60,374 nucleotides of DNA from Acidobacteriota bacterium (GTDB lineage: Bacteria; Acidobacteriota; Thermoanaerobaculia; Multivoradales; J023): contig JAJCXO010000152.1 of the NCBI GenBank assembly GCA_029263395.1, positions 1 to 60,374 on the forward strand, read 5' to 3'. Below the pieces are notes generated by a model. The model worked only from the letters and a program-made list of their open reading frames with translations. It searched no databases and was not told where the DNA came from. Position 1 is the stretch's first letter. The number at the start of each line of letters is the position of its first letter. Position numbers and translations under genes: made by a program. Positions 1 through 7,247 of the stretch are shown here, in pieces.

Positions 1-847
1 TGCGCTCAGGTTCTATGGACTGCAACAGGTAACCGCGGCCGATCTCGATTTGTACCGGCTCTAAGTCTCGGGGGTCGACCTCTGAAATCTCACGGGTTGA
101 GAGACCCCGCTGTTCCAGTACAGCATCAACGCCCTCGAAACTTCGCCAGACCGCTTCTGCACCAAGGGAGCGAAGAATGTTGACCGCCCCAACGCTGTAA
201 CTCACATTCGTCCAGTTGACGCCGTAACGTGGAGTCTCCGAGTAACGTTTAGCCACCGACTTGCAGGCATCCGTCACCGAATCAGTTGCGGCGGCTTCAC
301 TAACAACCTCAGACGTCAACCGCGCTCGTAGCTCACTCTCTTGCCAGCCCGATGCAAAGTTTGCATAGGCCCCGTCGCGGACTTCTCTAACTGCTCGTTT
401 TATAGTGTCTCTGCTTATGTCGGTTACCGTCTCTGCCTGGCTTATCGAAGCCTCGAGGACCAAACCCAAGAATCTCCGCAGTGCGACTTCAGTAGCAATT
501 TGCGGGCGATCTTTCGCTGAACGTCCGGCCCCGTTCGTCTTCTTCAGTAGGAGTGCCTGTCGAGCATCTGTCCCGTCTAGGATTTCTTGAAGAGCAGTCG
601 CGAGAAACTTGGCCTCGCACGAGGTTAGTCTAGGAACTCGCTGGAGCTTTGAGACGATCCCTTCCAGGAAGGTCCTCGATGCGTTGTTCTCGGTAGCTGC
701 TAGCGCCCGGATGCGATCCAATTCGAGGTTCATTCGATAGTTGGCGAGGGGGTCGAATCTGCTCTCTCGCTCGCCAGGCGACGTTGCTATTGCCTGTGGC
801 CCTTGCCCAGGGAAGCGACTGAGGTAGTCCTTGAGTGAGTCAATCAT
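1..847 (-). CDS. Hypothetical protein, partial (C-terminus beyond the left edge)
   Basis: An open frame on the minus strand starts at the ATG at 847-845 and runs off the window's left edge without a stop, giving 282 codons. An in-frame TGA lies at 863-861, so this ATG is the natural start, although the upstream bases show no clear ribosome binding site. The predicted protein begins MIDSLKDYLSRFPG and is largely helical, with no signal peptide or membrane segment. A stretch near residue 145 (SQAETVTDISRDTIKRAVRE) could be a helix-turn-helix, but this is only a visual impression. I do not recognise the family. Its codon use is less GC-rich than the large genes further right, which fits an accessory origin. 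Confidence 0.55.
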   Translation of the reverse strand, partial: MIDSLKDYLSRFPGQGPQAIATSPGERESRFDPLANYRMNLELDRIRALAATENNASRTFLEGIVSKLQRVPRLTSCEAKFLATALQEILDGTDARQALLLKKTNGAGRSAKDRPQIATEVALRRFLGLVLEASISQAETVTDISRDTIKRAVREVRDGAYANFASGWQESELRARLTSEVVSEAAATDSVTDACKSVAKRYSETPRYGVNWTNVSYSVGAVNILRSLGAEAVWRSFEGVDAVLEQRGLSTREISEVDPRDLEPVQIEIGRGYLLQSIEPER

Positions 848-1359
848 CGTCGTTCGCTGTTCAAGTCAGCCCTTCGGTTTCAAGTTGCGCGAGTGCGGGG
901 GTAAGTGCTGAGACGCCGCGGGCTTCTACAACGAGAGTCTACCAACTGCTACGCCGCAGTACGCTTGAGCACGTCTCCAGAACGCGACCGTCGTCAACGC
1001 CAGCTGCCTGGTCGGAATCCCGTAGCATCGAGTGCTAGGTCACAAATGCTCGCTACCTGGCAGCTCAGCGATGATCCGGGGCTGTCACCGAGTCTGTGCC
1101 GGGTTCATTCCACGCCCATGAGCCTCTGGGTGACCCTCTGGGCCGTCATCTCAGTCAGCCGGGCGGGTTACCATGGCCCAACCAGTCGACGGGACACCAG
1201 ACCAGCCACACCTGCCGACATCTGCCCGCACGGACCGCGCTAGATCACGCTGGACTACGCCTCCAGCTGTTTGCTTGTTGTTTGCTCGGCGGTCCATAGT
1301 CCAACCTGCCGCCGAGTCAGTGGAGCCATAAGCGATTGATTACAAACAGCTTAACGACT
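848..1359. other. Stretch without a convincing gene
   Basis: About 500 bases hold only short open frames of poor composition in both directions. One is a 49-codon minus-strand frame around 1150-1300 that I cannot match to any family. A GCCCAAC heptamer near 1173-1179 resembles one box of an integron attC site, but no partner box or palindrome was found. I see no promoter, RNA gene or terminator that I can defend. Confidence 0.5.
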
Positions 1360-1388
1360 TGCCATCAAGAGTCCGTGTCTGAATCCCT

Positions 1389-1508
1389 CTATAAGACGGA
1401 AAAGGGTCGCCCGATCTTTCGGGTTGGACGAAGAAAGTGGTTCGGCTGCGCGTGACCGAGGCGCGTGACCGAGGCGTGACCGAGGGGAGGAGGCGGGCGT
1501 GACCGAGG
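1389..1508. repeat. Dispersed repeat followed by CGTGACCGAGG tandem copies
   Basis: The segment around 1389-1432 contains GATCTTTCGGGTTGGA and resembles the one at about 4550-4593. A diverged relative ending in GTCGCTTGATC lies near 1822-1875. It is followed by four close copies of CGTGACCGAGG at 1451-1461, 1464-1474, 1475-1485 and 1498-1508, separated by short variable spacers. The same order (dispersed repeat, then GTGACCGGGG-like bases, then a GCTGGCACC or GCTGGTACC array) occurs near 4550-4800. Both are therefore probably versions of one composite repeat. Confidence 0.6.
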
Positions 1509-1552
1509 AGGCTGGTACCGTGAACCGGTGCAACCGGTGCCGTGAACCGCCA

Positions 1553-1807
1553 GAGCGGAGAAGAAGAAGTCGCGGAAGTACTGGCCGAACACTTCGGCAT
1601 AGTCATGTAACGACAACTACGGACGAAACTTTGTTCAAGGCATAATCAACGCAACTGGCAGTCACCGCGAAGCGGGGTCCGGCCCACCAGAACGTCTAAA
1701 TCCTATGAGCCCTCGAGGGCTGCAACCCGCCGCGCCAAGCGATCTCGCCCGACCCACCGGGTTCTCTTGGCGCCGTCGGGAGCGGGTTCTTTCAAACGAC
1801 CCGAGCA
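1553..1807. repeat. 255-bp direct repeat, copy A (carries an N-acetyltransferase 3' end)
   Basis: This segment matches 7190-7444 over its full 255 bases with no gap and about six substitutions (roughly 98% identity). Its first 60 bases read in frame as the last residues of an arylamine N-acetyltransferase-like protein, ending EVAEVLAEHFGIVM and then a stop at 1610-1612. The rest was noncoding or antisense sequence at the source locus. Copy A carries less of the acetyltransferase than the copy region at 7020-7247, so neither site is an intact source gene. Confidence 0.85.
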
Positions 1808-1920
1808 TCTGTGGGTGGCTCGCCAAGCGATTGAGTTGCAGAAGGCGAGCATTAGGCCACTAAGCGTCGCTTGATCAGAAAAGCTATCACCGGGGCAATC
1901 CGCCGCTTCCCGATGACGAA

Positions 1921-1937
1921 CCGGCGGAGACCGCCGG
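1921..1937. other. Perfect inverted repeat (7-bp stem, 3-base loop)
   Basis: CCGGCGG AGA CCGCCGG forms a strong hairpin about 85 bp upstream of the secreted-protein start at 2024. No T-run follows on either strand, so it is not a canonical intrinsic terminator. It could act in the leader of the downstream gene or simply be a repeat remnant. Confidence 0.45.
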
Positions 1938-2023
1938 GCTCTTCCCGCTAAACTATCCTCCTGAACGTATTGATAGCGGCTCGGCTCCAAGCCATCGCCT
2001 ATTTCCTACGAGGAGGCTCCGCC

Positions 2024-2938
2024 ATGATTCGCCCGTTGCTGTCGTCTGTGCTGCTGTTCGCTGCCTTCCTTGCCACGCCCAGTCTCGCGATCGGAACCGA
2101 TGTAGAGCCCGCTGTGGAAGGAGGCAGCTGCGTACCGTCGACGACGGTGTTGTGTTTCCTCGACAATCGCTTCTCGGTTGAGGTCGACTGGGAAGACTTC
2201 GACATGAACACTGGGGCGGGTCAGACATTGCCGGTCGTCGCAGGTGATAGTGGGTTCTTCTGGTTCACGGACGCAGAGAAACCCGAGCTCTACGTGAAAG
2301 TTTTGGACGGCACGGCGATCAACAGCCGTTATTGGGTCCTCTACGGTGCGTTGAGTAACTGGCAATACACGGTGACGGTGACCGATACGGTCACTTCCAT
2401 GCAGGCGATCTACATGAATCCGCTCGGGACTTTCGCGTCGGTGGCCGATACCGATGCGCTTCCAGGCGATCCGCCATCCACGGGAGCTGTACCCAGTTCG
2501 TACCGGGGTGCACAGACGCAGGAGCAAGAGCTCGGGCCGCTGGTGTGTGTCCCGGGTTCGACGACGCTGTGTCTCGATGCAGAACGTTTTCAGGTTGAGG
2601 TCGAGTGGCAGGATTTCGGCGGCAGTACCGGCTCCGGTTTGGCATCGGGACTGACCGATCTTGCTGGCTATTTCTCGTTCTTCTCAAGCGCGGTTGATCT
2701 GGCGGTCAAGATTTTCGACGGTGGCGATGGCAACTTCTGGTTCTACTTCGGCGCCACGACCGATATCGCTTACACCATCACCGTTACCGATGTGTGCACC
2801 GGGAATCTGAAGCAATACGCTAACCCACTCGGTGTGCTCTCCAGCGTGGGCGACTTCACGGCTTTCCCGGCCACCCCGGCCTGCAATGCCGAGATTTTCT
2901 CGGACGGCTTCGAATCGGGCGATACGTTGGCTTGGTGA
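2024..2938 (+). CDS. Secreted two-repeat protein with a DGFESG-type C-terminal tail
   Basis: The protein has 304 residues. I place the start at 2024 because GAGGAGG lies seven to eight bases upstream; an in-frame ATG 54 bases earlier lacks such a site. Residues 1-22 (MIRPLLSSVLLFAAFLATPSLA) form a clear Sec signal peptide. The mature part holds two related units of about 115 residues. Each begins with a cysteine pair (CVPSTTVLC, CVPGSTTLC), continues through RFxVEVxWxDF and a glycine/aspartate-rich stretch, and ends near YxNPLG. The extreme C-terminus, EIFSDGFESGDTLAW, matches a tail I know from exported proteins of acidobacteria and some gammaproteobacteria; its role is unclear. The gene is flanked by repeats and stands alone. 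No enzymatic function is apparent; an extracellular or surface role is an inference. Confidence 0.75.
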   Translation: MIRPLLSSVLLFAAFLATPSLAIGTDVEPAVEGGSCVPSTTVLCFLDNRFSVEVDWEDFDMNTGAGQTLPVVAGDSGFFWFTDAEKPELYVKVLDGTAINSRYWVLYGALSNWQYTVTVTDTVTSMQAIYMNPLGTFASVADTDALPGDPPSTGAVPSSYRGAQTQEQELGPLVCVPGSTTLCLDAERFQVEVEWQDFGGSTGSGLASGLTDLAGYFSFFSSAVDLAVKIFDGGDGNFWFYFGATTDIAYTITVTDVCTGNLKQYANPLGVLSSVGDFTAFPATPACNAEIFSDGFESGDTLAW

Positions 2939-3039
2939 GTCGCCCTGGCAGTCACCGCGGCGGGAGTGTCAAATCTTTGATCTTTTTGACCAAGTCGCCT
3001 GAAAACCTCGTTTCTTGAACGATTTGGCTGAAATCTGCC

Positions 3040-3058
3040 CCGAAAGTCAGACTTTCGG
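3040..3058. other. Perfect hairpin downstream of the secreted-protein gene
   Basis: CCGAAAGT CAG ACTTTCGG is a perfect 8-bp inverted repeat with a three-base loop, about 100 bp after the stop at 2938 and directly before the AGGTGCCAGCGACCT repeat. It lacks a following T-run. It could be a weak bidirectional terminator or part of the REP-like unit at the 3' side of the transposase-like gene. Confidence 0.4.
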
Positions 3059-3060
3059 AT

Positions 3061-3132
3061 AGGTGCCAGCGACCTCGGTTGATAGTGCCAGCGACCTCGG
3101 AGAGAGGCGACCTCGGAGAGAGAGCGAGAGCG
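3061..3132. repeat. REP-like repeats AGGTGCCAGCGACCTCGG
   Basis: Copies lie at 3061-3078, 3084-3100 and, shortened, 3107-3116, followed by a GAGAGC-rich run. The core starts with AGGT and ends with ACCT, giving a small palindrome. Single copies also occur at 5423-5440 and at about 6291-6307, and a diverged copy lies near 38148. The copies at 3061 and 6291 sit at the same position relative to the two transposase-like genes, as expected for repeats mobilised by REP-associated tyrosine transposases. Confidence 0.7.
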
Positions 3133-3378
3133 AAACGTTGTTGATGGCCGGTGGCGGTGCTTAAACTATGCTCTCGATTTAGTCTGAAGCCCTCTGATGG
3201 CCATCAAGAAGAGCCGAGGCCGCGAAGCGGCTTCGAGTCGATTTCGACTACCCTGCCGTTTGAATTCTCTGGTTTTCCGGTTGAGCTCAAACGCACCTAC
3301 CCCAGCAATCTCAGATCTCGAGACTCAATGAAACGATTGGCTACCGTATCGGGGGCGGAAATCGACCCGTCAGCAGGC

Positions 3379-4404
3379 TCAGCTAGACGCCGGTGCCCAC
3401 GCCAACCAATTTGCCGCTCCGCCCGCGTCGGCGAGCGGATCGATGGCATCACCGAAGCGGACGAACGGTAGGCTTGGTGGGAAGCTGTGTTTTGGGAAGA
3501 TCGCTTCGGTGACCCGGCCGAGTTTCACCTTGAGTGATGCCTCGCGGAACATTTCGACGAAGGCTCGGTAGGCGAGTTTCATGAGATCACGCATTTCTTT
3601 TGATGCTGCGTGACACAGTGGTTTGGGTGAGCGTTTATGGTTGGCGGAACGAGCGAAGGGATCTTGGTTGCGGATAGCGTCCATACCTAAAGGCTCGATG
3701 CCGATCTTGGCGCGCTGCGCCGCAGCTTCCGCTTCGATCTCGACGACCATCTCGGTCACGTGTCTGCGACGGGTGGCGAGGGGTAGATCTTTCCAACAGG
3801 GCAGTGGTGCAAGCTGGACGTCGTAGTGTTGCATGAAGGCGCCGCGATCGATCTCTTCGACGGTGGTGCCGCGACGGGCCGCTCGGCGTTGAGCTTGACG
3901 CTGCGCTTCGTATTCTCTGGAACGGGCGTACCAGACTCCTTGCATCGGCCTGCCATCCATCAAGAACTCGGCGCAATGAAGGCCCTCCCAGTCGTGCACG
4001 CTGGCGACCAGGAATTCTTTGACGGTGTTGCTGAGGACGTAGCGCAGACGGTCGATCAGGGCCTCGGACTCGGGGCTGATGGGGATGAGGTGGTAGCGTT
4101 CACGCCAGAAAGAGCCGCGCCAGCCGATGATGCGACCGGCTTCCCGCGCCAAGTTGCTGTTGACGAACTCCATGAACTTGGCGAGCTGTTCAGCGTCCTC
4201 AGGGGTCAGAATCATGTGGTAGTGGCTCGAAGCCGCAACCACCGCATGAATCTTGACGGGATGCTTTTCCTGGGCTCGACCAAGGATGCCGACAAAGATG
4301 CGTCGGAACTGGCTGGTGACGGGCAGCATGTAGAAGCCGCAGACGGTTGAGGTGGAGACTTCGACGCTCCATCCGGGTGGGATGTATCTGGGTCCTCGTG
4401 ACAT
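3379..4404 (-). CDS. REP-associated tyrosine transposase-like protein (Y1/HUH, IS200-like)
   Basis: This 341-residue protein belongs to the Y1 transposase superfamily, whose members nick single-stranded DNA through a catalytic tyrosine. The metal-binding HUH motif is visible as SSHYHMI near residue 60, and the likely catalytic tyrosine sits in LRYVLSNTVK near residue 121. The C-terminal half is long, basic and specific to this subgroup. The frame stays open a further 158 codons upstream, but that part is translated repeat DNA. I chose the ATG at 4404-4402 because GGGAGA precedes it and the protein then starts MSRGPRYIPPG, with the domain following directly. REP-like repeats lie downstream and a truncated paralogue lies at 6560-6952. 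A genomic role in spreading short palindromes is inferred from the family; activity cannot be judged here. Confidence 0.8.
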   Translation of the reverse strand: MSRGPRYIPPGWSVEVSTSTVCGFYMLPVTSQFRRIFVGILGRAQEKHPVKIHAVVAASSHYHMILTPEDAEQLAKFMEFVNSNLAREAGRIIGWRGSFWRERYHLIPISPESEALIDRLRYVLSNTVKEFLVASVHDWEGLHCAEFLMDGRPMQGVWYARSREYEAQRQAQRRAARRGTTVEEIDRGAFMQHYDVQLAPLPCWKDLPLATRRRHVTEMVVEIEAEAAAQRAKIGIEPLGMDAIRNQDPFARSANHKRSPKPLCHAASKEMRDLMKLAYRAFVEMFREASLKVKLGRVTEAIFPKHSFPPSLPFVRFGDAIDPLADAGGAANWLAWAPASS

Positions 4405-4627
4405 AGGATGTTCTCCCGAAAGTCGACTCCTTGGAGTGAGCCGGGCCGCCGTGGCCACGCGCCACGGGTACCTCTCATTTGCTGGAGTCGGTTTCTCGAG
4501 GCATCGAAGGCTCGCGGCGGGATTCCGCCAAGCGCACTTGGTGCCTACACCTGATAGAAGACGGAGAATGGTCGCTTGATCTTTCGGGTTGGAGTCAAAA
4601 AAGTAGTTTCGTGACCGGGGGAGTTCT
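4405..4627. repeat. Leader of the transposase-like gene plus a dispersed repeat
   Basis: This stretch upstream of the transposase-like gene has no gene of its own. From about 4510 to 4593 it resembles the repeat at 1360-1432, sharing GATCTTTCGGGTTGGA at 4578-4593, and more loosely the segment at 1822-1875. The open minus-strand frame across it gives a cysteine- and proline-rich product that I regard as non-genuine. Confidence 0.45.
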
Positions 4628-4816
4628 GGCCGAAGGGGCTGGCACCATGAACATGCATGAACATGCTGGCCGAAGGGGCTGGCACCATGAGATGAGCATG
4701 GGCAGCCGAAGGGGCTGGCACCATGAGATGAGATGAGCATGGGCACCATGAACATGAACAACAACACCGACCGGCCGAGGGGGCTGGCACCATGAACATG
4801 GCAGCACCATGAACAT
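4628..4816. repeat. Array of GCCGAAGGGGCTGGCACC units with ATGAACATG/ATGAGATG spacers
   Basis: Four units of GCCGAAGGGGCTGGCACC or a one-base variant occur near 4629, 4669, 4704 and 4773. Each is followed by ATGAACATG- or GATGAGCATG-type bases. A related unit with CCGAAGCGGCTGGCACC lies at 6960. AGCC and GGCT can pair around a GAAGG loop, so each unit may fold into a small hairpin. The array ends a few bases before the methyltransferase start at 4823, so it forms that gene's entire upstream region. Confidence 0.7.
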
Positions 4817-4822
4817 GGCACT

Positions 4823-5344
4823 ATGCTCATCGTGAGAGCAGTCATCTCGATTGCGGTCCTGCCTGGGACGGTGCTCATCCTCGTTCCGGCGTGGCTTCTT
4901 TCGGGAGACGATTCCGCAGAGACGGCGACGAGCCTCTGGCGTGCATCAGATCCGCGTTCCTGGTCCGCTCTGCTCCTGCTGGTAGCGGGGCTGAGCTTGC
5001 TGGCCTGGACGGTCTCGCTCTTCTTCCGCCGTGGTCGCGGTACCCTTGCGCCCTGGGATCCTCCGGAACACCTTGTACTTGCAGGACCCTATCGGTTCGT
5101 CCGCAATCCGATGATCACCGGAGTCGTCACTGCTCTTGCCGGCGAAGCGCTGTTCTTCAAGTCGGCGCCTCTTGGAGTCTGGTGCCTGGTGTTTTTCGCT
5201 GTTAGCGCGCTGTACTTCCCTCTGGTCGAGGAGCCGGGCCTGCGACGTCGCTTTGGCGAAGCGTACCGGCAGTACTGTGCCCATGTGCCGCGATGGCTCC
5301 CGCGTCTCAGGCCGTGGTTTCCAAGGGACGGCGATGTGCCATGA
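4823..5344 (+). CDS. Isoprenylcysteine carboxyl methyltransferase-family membrane protein
   Basis: This 173-residue integral membrane protein carries the pattern of the ICMT/PEMT-like methyltransferase family. GPYRFVRNPM lies at about residues 89-98, and a C-terminal block contains EEPGLRRRFGEAYRQYCAHVPRW. Family members transfer a methyl group from S-adenosylmethionine, but bacterial substrates are mostly unknown. Four hydrophobic segments are visible (near residues 7-27, 46-66, 95-115 and 118-138). The ATG at 4823 lies just inside the repeat array and has no evident ribosome binding site; a GTG nine bases later is an alternative. The stop is followed within 20 bp by an attC-like half site, so the gene may once have been an integron-style cassette. 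That link is an inference. Confidence 0.75.
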   Translation: MLIVRAVISIAVLPGTVLILVPAWLLSGDDSAETATSLWRASDPRSWSALLLLVAGLSLLAWTVSLFFRRGRGTLAPWDPPEHLVLAGPYRFVRNPMITGVVTALAGEALFFKSAPLGVWCLVFFAVSALYFPLVEEPGLRRRFGEAYRQYCAHVPRWLPRLRPWFPRDGDVP

Positions 5345-5361
5345 TCGCCCTCTCCAGTTGC

Positions 5362-5440
5362 GCCCAAACCATGCGCTGCAAGCGACGATGGCGGGCCGGT
5401 CTTGCTTCGTGCGGGGATTTATAGGTGCCAGCGACCTCGG
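5362..5440. repeat. attC-like half site interrupted by a REP-like repeat
   Basis: Starting 17 bp after the methyltransferase stop, GCCCAAAC is followed by CATGCGCTGCAAGCGAC and a CGGG-rich run. This resembles the left half of integron attC sites (RYYYAAC box, then a GCTGCA-containing arm), with one extra A in the box. The matching right half is missing; instead the REP-like AGGTGCCAGCGACCTCGG sits at 5423-5440. No integrase gene is present in the window. Confidence 0.35.
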
Positions 5441-5596
5441 AGAGACCTCACGCCGTTAACACGAGGATTCCTAAGCGACTCCAGAGGATTACGGATCCGG
5501 CTGGCGGGCAACCCCTTCGGGGTAGAGAATTCTTGATCACCATTGCTGCCGAGTCCTCACCGTCGCTATTGTTCCAAACTTCAGAGCGCATATCGT

Positions 5597-5686
5597 CCTG
5601 CCGCTCAGCCGCGAGCGGCGGCCTGCATGCTACCGCCCTCGCGCGACGGCTGCCCGCCGCTCGTCGGCTGCAGCGGCGGGTTAGCT
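5597..5686. repeat. Nested palindromes resembling a degenerate attC site
   Basis: CCCGCCGCT and AGCGGCGGG (5653-5661 and 5672-5680) form a perfect 9-bp stem. In addition CCGCTCAGCCG near 5601 pairs with CGGCTGCAGCGG near 5665 except for one unpaired G, the kind of extrahelical base typical of attC. GTTAGCT follows at about 5680, close to but not matching GTTRRRY. The left box is not recognisable. The stop codon of the minus-strand gene at 5681 lies inside this boundary. A decayed cassette boundary or an ordinary strong hairpin after that gene are both possible. Confidence 0.35.
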
Positions 5687-6055
5687 GTGCCGTTGCCGCT
5701 CGTTGAAAGTACTCGGGTGAAGCTGCCGCAGGTCTTCCCAGAACTGCTCACGGACACCGGCGACACCATCGTGGTAGTCCTCGAAGAACCCGACTCTGCC
5801 CCACTCGACGGGGTAAGAGTAGCGCTCGCCTTCGTCACCGATCGCGCCCTGCCAGAACGAGGGTTCGGAAGCGTCGACGACCCGGAAGCACTCGGGCTCA
5901 TAGAGGACGGGGTCATTCGGACAGTTGGAAGTGTCCTCGTCGGTGAGCACGCGATAGCTGTCCGCCTCGATGCCGAGGACTTCGTAAACGCGCCCGACGG
6001 TCAGAGACACCCGGCGACCATCGGGGGCCACGGTGGCAATCGGTGTTACGCGCAT
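5681..6055 (-). CDS. Hypothetical small soluble protein
   Basis: This 124-residue acidic protein begins MRVTPIATVAPDGRRVSLTV and is rich in aromatic residues towards the end. It looks like a compact beta-strand domain: VGRVYEVLGIEADSYRVL reads like a small barrel, followed by EPSFWQGAIGDEGERYSY and a WGRVGFFEDYHDG segment. There is no signal peptide or membrane segment. I cannot name the family; the size and sequence style recall orphan accessory or immunity-type proteins, but that is a guess. The ATG at 6055 has no strong ribosome binding site, and an A+T-rich leader lies upstream. The gene ends at the base of a strong hairpin (5653-5680), which could terminate transcription. Confidence 0.65.
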   Translation of the reverse strand: MRVTPIATVAPDGRRVSLTVGRVYEVLGIEADSYRVLTDEDTSNCPNDPVLYEPECFRVVDASEPSFWQGAIGDEGERYSYPVEWGRVGFFEDYHDGVAGVREQFWEDLRQLHPSTFNERQRHS

Positions 6056-6330
6056 CTGATGTCCAGCTAATAGTTCAGATAAGGTTTAAATCCAACCGTT
6101 ATTATTTATGCGTCTCCGAGCGTCCGTGTAACACGAGGGCCTAAGCCTGTATTGGAAGGTCTCAGGAGCCCTAAAATCCGCATGCTGAGGCCACTTTACC
6201 GGCCACGATGGGAGGTGTCAAACGCGACATGCGGTGTCGCATAACGCAAGCCGTTTGGCGCCAATCACGGACCTGCGTTTGCGTTTATTAGGTGCCAGCG
6301 ACCTCGGAAAGGGCCGGAAAGTGCCGGAAA
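6056..6330. other. A+T-rich leader with a small hairpin; no gene seen
   Basis: Bases 6070-6115 are markedly A+T-rich for this window and could hold the promoter of the minus-strand gene at 5681-6055, although I cannot assign boxes with confidence. GCGACA TGCGG TGTCGC at 6224-6240 is a perfect 6-bp hairpin. A REP-like AGGTGCCAGCGACCTCGG begins at about 6290. Confidence 0.4.
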
Positions 6331-6391
6331 GAGCGAGAGCGAGAGCGAGAGCGAGAGCGAGAGCGAGAGCGAGAGCGAGAGCGAGAGCGAA
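6331..6391. repeat. Hexanucleotide microsatellite (GAGCGA)n
   Basis: About ten uninterrupted copies of GAGCGA occupy 6331-6390. The matching place beside the intact transposase-like gene (3117-3132) has only two to three copies. The expansion therefore happened within this repeat family. On the minus strand it would encode alternating Ser-Leu, but it lies beyond the end of the homologous coding region. Confidence 0.85.
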
Positions 6392-6559
6392 GCGTTGTTG
6401 ACGGCCGCTGGTGGTGCTTTAACTACACCCTCGATGCCGATGCTGTCTGAAGCCCTCTGCTGGCCATCAAGAAGAGCCGAGACCGAGAAGCGGCTTCGAG
6501 TCGATTCTGATTGCCTGGGCCGTCCAAATTTTCTAGTTTTTCGGTAGAACTCAGACGCA

Positions 6560-6952
6560 CCTGCGTCGGCAAGCGGATCGATGGCATCACCGAAGCGGAC
6601 GAACGGCAGTCCAGGTGGGAAGCTGTGTTTTGGGAAGATCACTTCGATGACCCGGCCGAGTTTCACCTTGAGTGATGCCTCGCGGAACATTTCGACGAAG
6701 GTCCGGTAGGCGAGTTTCATGAGATGACGCATTTCCTTACTGGCGGCGTGACACAGCGGTTTGGGTGAGCGCTTGTGGTGGGCGGAACGAGCGAAGGGAT
6801 CCTGGTTACGGATAGCGTCCATACCTAAAGGCTCGATGCCGATCTTGGCGCGCTGCGCCGCAGCTTCAGCCTCGATCTCGACGACCATCTCGGTTACGTT
6901 TTTGCGACGGGTAGGTCTTGCCAACAGGGTAGCGGTGCAAGCTGGACGTCCT
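6560..6952 (-). pseudogene. Truncated second copy of the REP-associated transposase-like gene
   Basis: The minus strand encodes a close match to the C-terminal third of the protein at 3379-4404, including VTEMVVEIEAEAAAQRAK and the IFPKHSFPPGLPFVRFGDAI region. The N-terminal half with the HUH motif and catalytic tyrosine is absent: similarity ends at about 6952, where a GCTGGCACC-type repeat begins. A deletion of about ten bases near 6907-6920 shifts the frame relative to the intact copy. A deletion of roughly 120 bases at the other end removes the original stop, so the frame runs into the GAGCGA microsatellite. It cannot make an active enzyme. Confidence 0.8.
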
Positions 6953-6956
6953 AAGG

Positions 6957-7019
6957 CTGGCCGAAGCGGCTGGCACCCTGAACATCAACATCAGGCACCA
7001 TGAACATCAACATCAACCC
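6957..7019. repeat. GCTGGCACC-type repeat with CATCAACAT spacers
   Basis: CCGAAGCGGCTGGCACC near 6960 is followed by two stretches containing GAACATCAACATCA. It is a diverged member of the array at 4628-4816. It forms the junction between the truncated transposase-like pseudogene and the acetyltransferase fragment, so it probably marks a rearrangement point. Confidence 0.6.
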
Positions 7020-7247
7020 TGTGACTATACAGATTTCGTTCCCATGTGCACCTATCATCAGACCTCTCCGGAATCACATTTCCGCCGCGGTCGCGTCTGT
7101 TCGCGCGCCACGCTGGAAGGCCGCTTGACCCTCAGTGAATTGAGTTTCATCGTCACGACTTTTGAGGGTGGGCGAGATGAGACGACCTTGAGCGGAGAAG
7201 AAGAAGTCGCAGAAGTACTGGCCGAACACTTCGGCATAGTCATGTAA
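7020..7247 (+). pseudogene. 3' fragment of an arylamine N-acetyltransferase gene
   Basis: The plus-strand frame reads YTDFVPMCTYHQTSPESHF, then RGRVCSRATLEGRLTLSEL, and ends EVAEVLAEHFGIVM with a TAA stop. This matches the C-terminal domain of arylamine N-acetyltransferases, which acetylate aromatic amines with acetyl-CoA through a Cys-His-Asp triad. The N-terminal catalytic part is missing: 5' of about 7020 the sequence is repeat DNA. The internal ATG at 7044 would give 67 residues but no active site, so I call it a pseudogene. Its last 58 bases fall inside the 255-bp direct repeat and recur at 1555-1612. Confidence 0.7.

Noticed and set aside
1340..1990. Several minus-strand open frames of 60-95 codons
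   Set aside because: They are antisense or cross-frame readings of the 255-bp repeat and its neighbours, with no family match and no start signals.
3040..3058. Rho-independent terminator after the secreted-protein gene
   Set aside because: The hairpin is perfect but has no T-run on either side, so I list it only as an inverted repeat.
4405..4878. N-terminal extension of the transposase-like protein by 158 residues
   Set aside because: It is translated repeat DNA with repeated HGASP/CSWCQP words, and a good ribosome binding site supports the start at 4404.
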